47,236 nucleotides of DNA from Spirochaetota bacterium. Its GTDB lineage: Bacteria > Spirochaetota > UBA4802 > UBA5550. The DNA lies in contig JAFGJX010000052.1 of NCBI GenBank assembly GCA_016928865.1, forward strand, positions 1 to 47,236. The letters run 5' to 3'. Position 1 is the stretch's first letter, and each line of letters begins with the position of its first letter. The translations under genes and the position numbers were made by a program. The notes beneath the pieces are model-generated. The model ran no database searches. It had not been told where the DNA came from and saw nothing but the letters and a program-made list of their open reading frames with translations. Below are positions 43,921-47,236 of the stretch, one piece after another.

Positions 43921-46900
43921 TCAATCTATAACCAGCCGTGAAACCTCGACCCGATACAGGTTGTGGACGTTATTCAGCATGGTGCGGACGTTTTTAATCA
44001 GCTCGCGATCTGTCGAACGCTTCTGCACATACCGGTCAATCTCATCGAGCTGCGCGAGGAGCTGCTGAGAAAGGTCATCCAGCCCCCGCGCGATCGATGC
44101 GGATGAGGAGGCGCGGCCGCCACGCTTGATTTTCTTCAGCTCCGCCTCGATCTGCTGCTGCATCAATTCGCGCTTCTCCTCATCCTCCCTGATCGTCCTG
44201 ACCAGCTGTTCAGACAGCTGGCTGAAGTTGACCGGGTTCAGGAGCTCAAAATAGCGCGTGTCGATGCCGTTATATGAAAGCACCATCTCCGGCATCTCCC
44301 TGAGGCTGAAGCTCTCCGCAATAAGCTTCGTGGTTGCGCTGTCCGCCATGATCTTATTCTGGACGGGAAGACCGAGCGGCTCTTCTTCCAGATGAACAGG
44401 GAACTCGATGATCTCGTCGTTAATAATTTTAACGGTTTCAGTGAAAAGCTGCAGGTAGAGTGTGATGTTTCTATCGACGATCCTCATCGCATTGTACTCG
44501 GCAATGTTCCTCTCGATCTGATACGCGGCATCGGCCGCGCGCCGGGCATCCGTATAAAACGCTATGACGCTCGTATTCGACATTTTTGTTATGGTGCCGC
44601 CCCCGTCCTGTATCACGGCGGCTATGAGGAGCTTGATCATGAGATTCAGGCTGATGAGGTCGTCAACGCTTCCCTCTCCCTGCTTGCGGCTCTTTTCGCT
44701 GATGGAGATTTTCAGCATGGTCACCCGTTCCTTTCTCAGCCCGTCAATCGATATCATGCCGGACTCGGCAGACTGGGACTGGATTCCCTCAACCACTGGC
44801 GCTTCATACTTGCGGAAAATATTTACGACGAATCCGTCGATTTCCTTCATCTCCTCGATCGGCAGGCTCTCCATGACCGGGATGATGTCCTTGGATATGC
44901 CATATTCCTCTTTCAGCAGGGAGAGCAGAAAAAACGAGAACTCAATCGACTTGAGGTCGCCCAGTATTGTCAGAATATCACGCTGGATTCCCTTGTTCTT
45001 GATGACCAGCATATCGCGGATCAGGCGGATCGCATCCCTGCTCCCCAGCTGTGCGAGGACAAGGCAGGAGTAGATGCGGACCTTGATGCCCGGATCTTTC
45101 AGGTACTCCTGCAAAAAGCGCATGAGCTGGCGCTTGTTATAGGTCGCGCTGTGAGTCACAATGGCGACTATTGAGCGCACGATGATGTCCTTCGCGACAT
45201 CCTGTCCCGGCTTGTAGAAGAGGCCGTCGAGGTATTCGATGTCAGCATCAAAGCGGCACTGCCCGATGCCGAGCACGGCAAGGCTCCGTATCGAGTTGCT
45301 CTGGTTTTTCCCGATGATACCCTTGAATATCTGAGCGGCCGTTATATTCCCGCTGATGTCCCGCTCCAGCAGGGAGGTGAGCGCCGATTCCACTATTTCG
45401 CCCTGATCGCCAATATGGTTTTTGAGAAATTCGAGGATCATATTGAGAGACCGCTGTTCAGTGAAGAGCGAAAGGAGGCGCAGCGCGTTTTTCTGGTCCT
45501 CGGCTGTCCCGGTGGTCATCATAATCTCTATCTCGCCCAGCATATAGGAGTAATTAAGGGTTGCCAGGGTGAGCACCGTTGCATCAAGAAGTTCCCGGTC
45601 GGTATATTTTTTCAGGTAGTTATAGATATTGACCAGCACCGACGCGGCCTCGTCAATCTGCAGCCTGCCGATTATTTTACACAGCCGTACGATGCGGTTT
45701 CTCAGATACAGCTTCTCGAAATTCAGGTCCTCAAGGCGCGATGCGGAGTTTTCACGCGACTTGCCGTCCCTGTCGAGCAGCACTTCCATGAGAAGGGAAA
45801 GGTCGTCCACCCCCGGTCCATCGACATAGGGAATCCGTTTGGCCATTCTGCCGATGATGTGCTTTATCAGCGAGGGGTCCTCCCGTCCCAGGAATGCTAT
45901 AATCTCCTTTTTGAGCTCAGGGGTGCAGTATTGTAAAATAAACCGCCTGATGCGCTGAAAGCTCTCCGGAAGCCCTTTTTCAATGACATCCGTAATCATG
46001 AATTCCTTGCGGTATGTCTCGAAATAAGTCTCAAGGGTAACGACGATATAGTTATAGAGCTTGTCTTTCAGAAGATTGAAAGGCCGGGTATCGACAGGCA
46101 TGTTGAAGTAACGGACGAATATCTCCACAATTATCTGGTTGAAGCGGTCCACCTCGGTTGACAGCGCAATAAGGTTCCTGAACAGCTTGTCAGGATCGCG
46201 CAGGCGCTCAACGTTCTGGTAGAGGGCATAGAGCGCCATGCTGACCAGATCATCGTCGTTCGAGGTGATCGCTTTCATCACATAGATCAGATATTCCCGG
46301 TGATTACACGCGATCATTGCGCAGATAAAGGCGATTTTAACCCTGCTGGAATAGCCGTCAAATTCATGGGTCATTTTGCCCAGAAGGACCCGGATCTCGA
46401 GAACTATTTTGTCCTCGCTGTCAGGTGAAAATGTGTATAGCCGGTCATCGTCGGTCTGCATGAGTCGGGCCTGGTCAGAGACGTCACACGCGAGCGCGTA
46501 GATCGCGCGATAGGCGGCATAGCAGAAAGGCTCCTCTCCTTTTTTCAGGACTGATTCCAGCATGGACATTGACTTGAAGGAAGAAAGAGATTCTATTGCC
46601 AGCGAGCGGATCAGCGGGTCGGGACGATCCGCGTTAATAATTGAAGTCAGAAAACTCAGCACCTCTCCCGATTCCGCCCCGATTATTTTCAGGACGTCAA
46701 ACGCCATGGTAATGACCTCTTCTGTCGTCTGCCGCTCCTGGCTCTTCTCTATGAATTCTATCATGTCGCCGACGTTCCCGGGAGCGCCGCGGCGCTTCAG
46801 GTGTCCGAGGATCATGACCTGTTCCTGGTGCGTGATGTTCTCGTGAAGGCGGGAAGCGAGGGCCGCGGTCACCTCGGGATGGTCAAAAGCGACAAGTGCG

Positions 46901-47082
46901 GCAATGGCGCTGTGCCGGATATCCGGCCCTTTCTCCATCTCCTTGATCAGGATGCTCTTGCCGGTATCCGATTTCAGTATCCCGAGCACCCGGTGGAAGG
47001 CTATGCGCTCGTAGGGGACCAGCTTGAAGCTCCTGCTGATCTCAAGCTTGATGGTCTGTAAAAAGCTCTTTTCTTCTGCCAA
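43921..47082 (-). CDS. HEAT-repeat protein with degenerate nucleotide-cyclase-like domain
   Basis: The 1053-residue cytoplasmic protein is mostly alpha-helical HEAT-type repeats (about 25-770; e.g. DIRHSAIAALVAFDHPEVT, PGIKVRIYSCLVLAQLGSRDAI). Residues about 787-955 read like a class III adenylate/guanylate cyclase homology domain: VTMLKISISEK as first strand, GGGTITKMSNTSVIAFYTD and a helix AADAAYQIERNI, then LGLPVQNKIMADSAT. The two metal Asp positions are missing (FADIS-like strand has Ser; GD is Ser-Asn), so it should not make cAMP or cGMP. The end has a coiled coil (about 960-1040). The start is TTG 47082 with AAGGA just upstream, overlapping the stop of the previous gene. Confidence 0.72.
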   Translation of the reverse strand: MAEEKSFLQTIKLEISRSFKLVPYERIAFHRVLGILKSDTGKSILIKEMEKGPDIRHSAIAALVAFDHPEVTAALASRLHENITHQEQVMILGHLKRRGAPGNVGDMIEFIEKSQERQTTEEVITMAFDVLKIIGAESGEVLSFLTSIINADRPDPLIRSLAIESLSSFKSMSMLESVLKKGEEPFCYAAYRAIYALACDVSDQARLMQTDDDRLYTFSPDSEDKIVLEIRVLLGKMTHEFDGYSSRVKIAFICAMIACNHREYLIYVMKAITSNDDDLVSMALYALYQNVERLRDPDKLFRNLIALSTEVDRFNQIIVEIFVRYFNMPVDTRPFNLLKDKLYNYIVVTLETYFETYRKEFMITDVIEKGLPESFQRIRRFILQYCTPELKKEIIAFLGREDPSLIKHIIGRMAKRIPYVDGPGVDDLSLLMEVLLDRDGKSRENSASRLEDLNFEKLYLRNRIVRLCKIIGRLQIDEAASVLVNIYNYLKKYTDRELLDATVLTLATLNYSYMLGEIEIMMTTGTAEDQKNALRLLSLFTEQRSLNMILEFLKNHIGDQGEIVESALTSLLERDISGNITAAQIFKGIIGKNQSNSIRSLAVLGIGQCRFDADIEYLDGLFYKPGQDVAKDIIVRSIVAIVTHSATYNKRQLMRFLQEYLKDPGIKVRIYSCLVLAQLGSRDAIRLIRDMLVIKNKGIQRDILTILGDLKSIEFSFFLLSLLKEEYGISKDIIPVMESLPIEEMKEIDGFVVNIFRKYEAPVVEGIQSQSAESGMISIDGLRKERVTMLKISISEKSRKQGEGSVDDLISLNLMIKLLIAAVIQDGGGTITKMSNTSVIAFYTDARRAADAAYQIERNIAEYNAMRIVDRNITLYLQLFTETVKIINDEIIEFPVHLEEEPLGLPVQNKIMADSATTKLIAESFSLREMPEMVLSYNGIDTRYFELLNPVNFSQLSEQLVRTIREDEEKRELMQQQIEAELKKIKRGGRASSSASIARGLDDLSQQLLAQLDEIDRYVQKRSTDRELIKNVRTMLNNVHNLYRVEVSRLVID

Positions 47083-47092
47083 ATCGCGTTCC

Positions 47093-47236
47093 TTATTCTC
47101 CGGTAGTGGCGTGGGCCGTCACCTGCGCCCCGCCGGCGCCGTTCAACATTGACTGGTATAGGATATCCATGCTCATGCCATAATTGCAATAAAAAAATGG
47201 CGGGACAGGCGGCGCCGGTATAATTATCGTCAATAA
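47093..47236 (-). CDS. C-terminal fragment of an unknown gene (runs off the window)
   Basis: A minus-strand frame is open from the window edge to TAA at 47093-47095. Its last 47 residues include a Pro-rich PAPPVPP and then Gly/Ala-rich sequence with NGAGGAQVTAHA near the end. The stop TAA is part of the AAGGA site of the HEAT gene, whose start lies ten bases further on, so the two are probably in one operon. Too little remains to name the product. Confidence 0.45.
   Translation of the reverse strand, partial: LLTIIIPAPPVPPFFYCNYGMSMDILYQSMLNGAGGAQVTAHATTGE

Overview
The window looks like chromosomal DNA of a diderm (Gram-negative-type) bacterium with a moderately high G+C content. I read it as most likely a member of the Spirochaetota, with only moderate confidence. 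The reasons are the family mix: several sensors with a 7TMR-DISM-type seven-helix module, a LytS/LytR-type pair, a membrane SpoIIE-type phosphatase, HDOD and HEAT-repeat regulators, a GlgD-like pseudo-nucleotidyltransferase and many envelope lipoproteins. There is no rRNA, no tRNA that I can recognise, no CRISPR array, no prophage and no intact insertion sequence.

Layout. 1-677 is non-coding and holds a REP-like palindromic cluster. 678-1541 is a FlgO/CsgG-like envelope protein. 1825-8018 is a lipid or polyketide-type locus: a ketosynthase, a hotdog thioesterase, a dehydratase fused to a phosphopantetheinyl transferase, a divergent PlsY, and on the other strand FabD and an AMP-dependent acyl ligase. 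8202-8774 is an acetate transporter (SatP). 9241-11415 is a 7TMR-DISM chemotaxis receptor. 11585-14166 holds a di-haem lipoprotein and a thioredoxin-like DUF255/YyaL protein, followed by a PlsC-type acyltransferase, an unknown exported protein, a methyltransferase and a B12-binding radical SAM protein. 18622-21277 is a two-component pair, divergent from a 7TM-GAF-PP2C phosphatase coupled to a DHH phosphoesterase (21535-24758).

24779-31453 holds an M23 peptidase and, directly after it, a giant SprA-like outer-membrane protein (1883 residues). SprA is the translocon of the type IX secretion system. Next comes a dienoyl-CoA isomerase-like gene, then a 725-base intergenic region between divergent genes. 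That region carries three perfect DnaA boxes beside an A+T-rich tract and is a candidate replication origin. To its right are rpiB, a LamG/FN3 exported protein, a CCA/poly(A) polymerase family gene and an ATPase-HDOD fusion. A coupled operon on the minus strand follows (GlgD-like, Cys-rich lipoprotein, VWA protein). Then come an orphan OppF-like ATPase, a TPR protein, and a HEAT-repeat protein whose C-terminal part looks like a degenerate class III nucleotide cyclase domain. The last 144 bases hold the C-terminal end of one more minus-strand gene.

The main leads are the SprA-like translocon next to an M23 peptidase, the candidate origin, the lipid locus with its dehydratase-PPTase fusion, and the HEAT/pseudo-cyclase protein. 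Family assignments come from motifs read by eye; no search was run.
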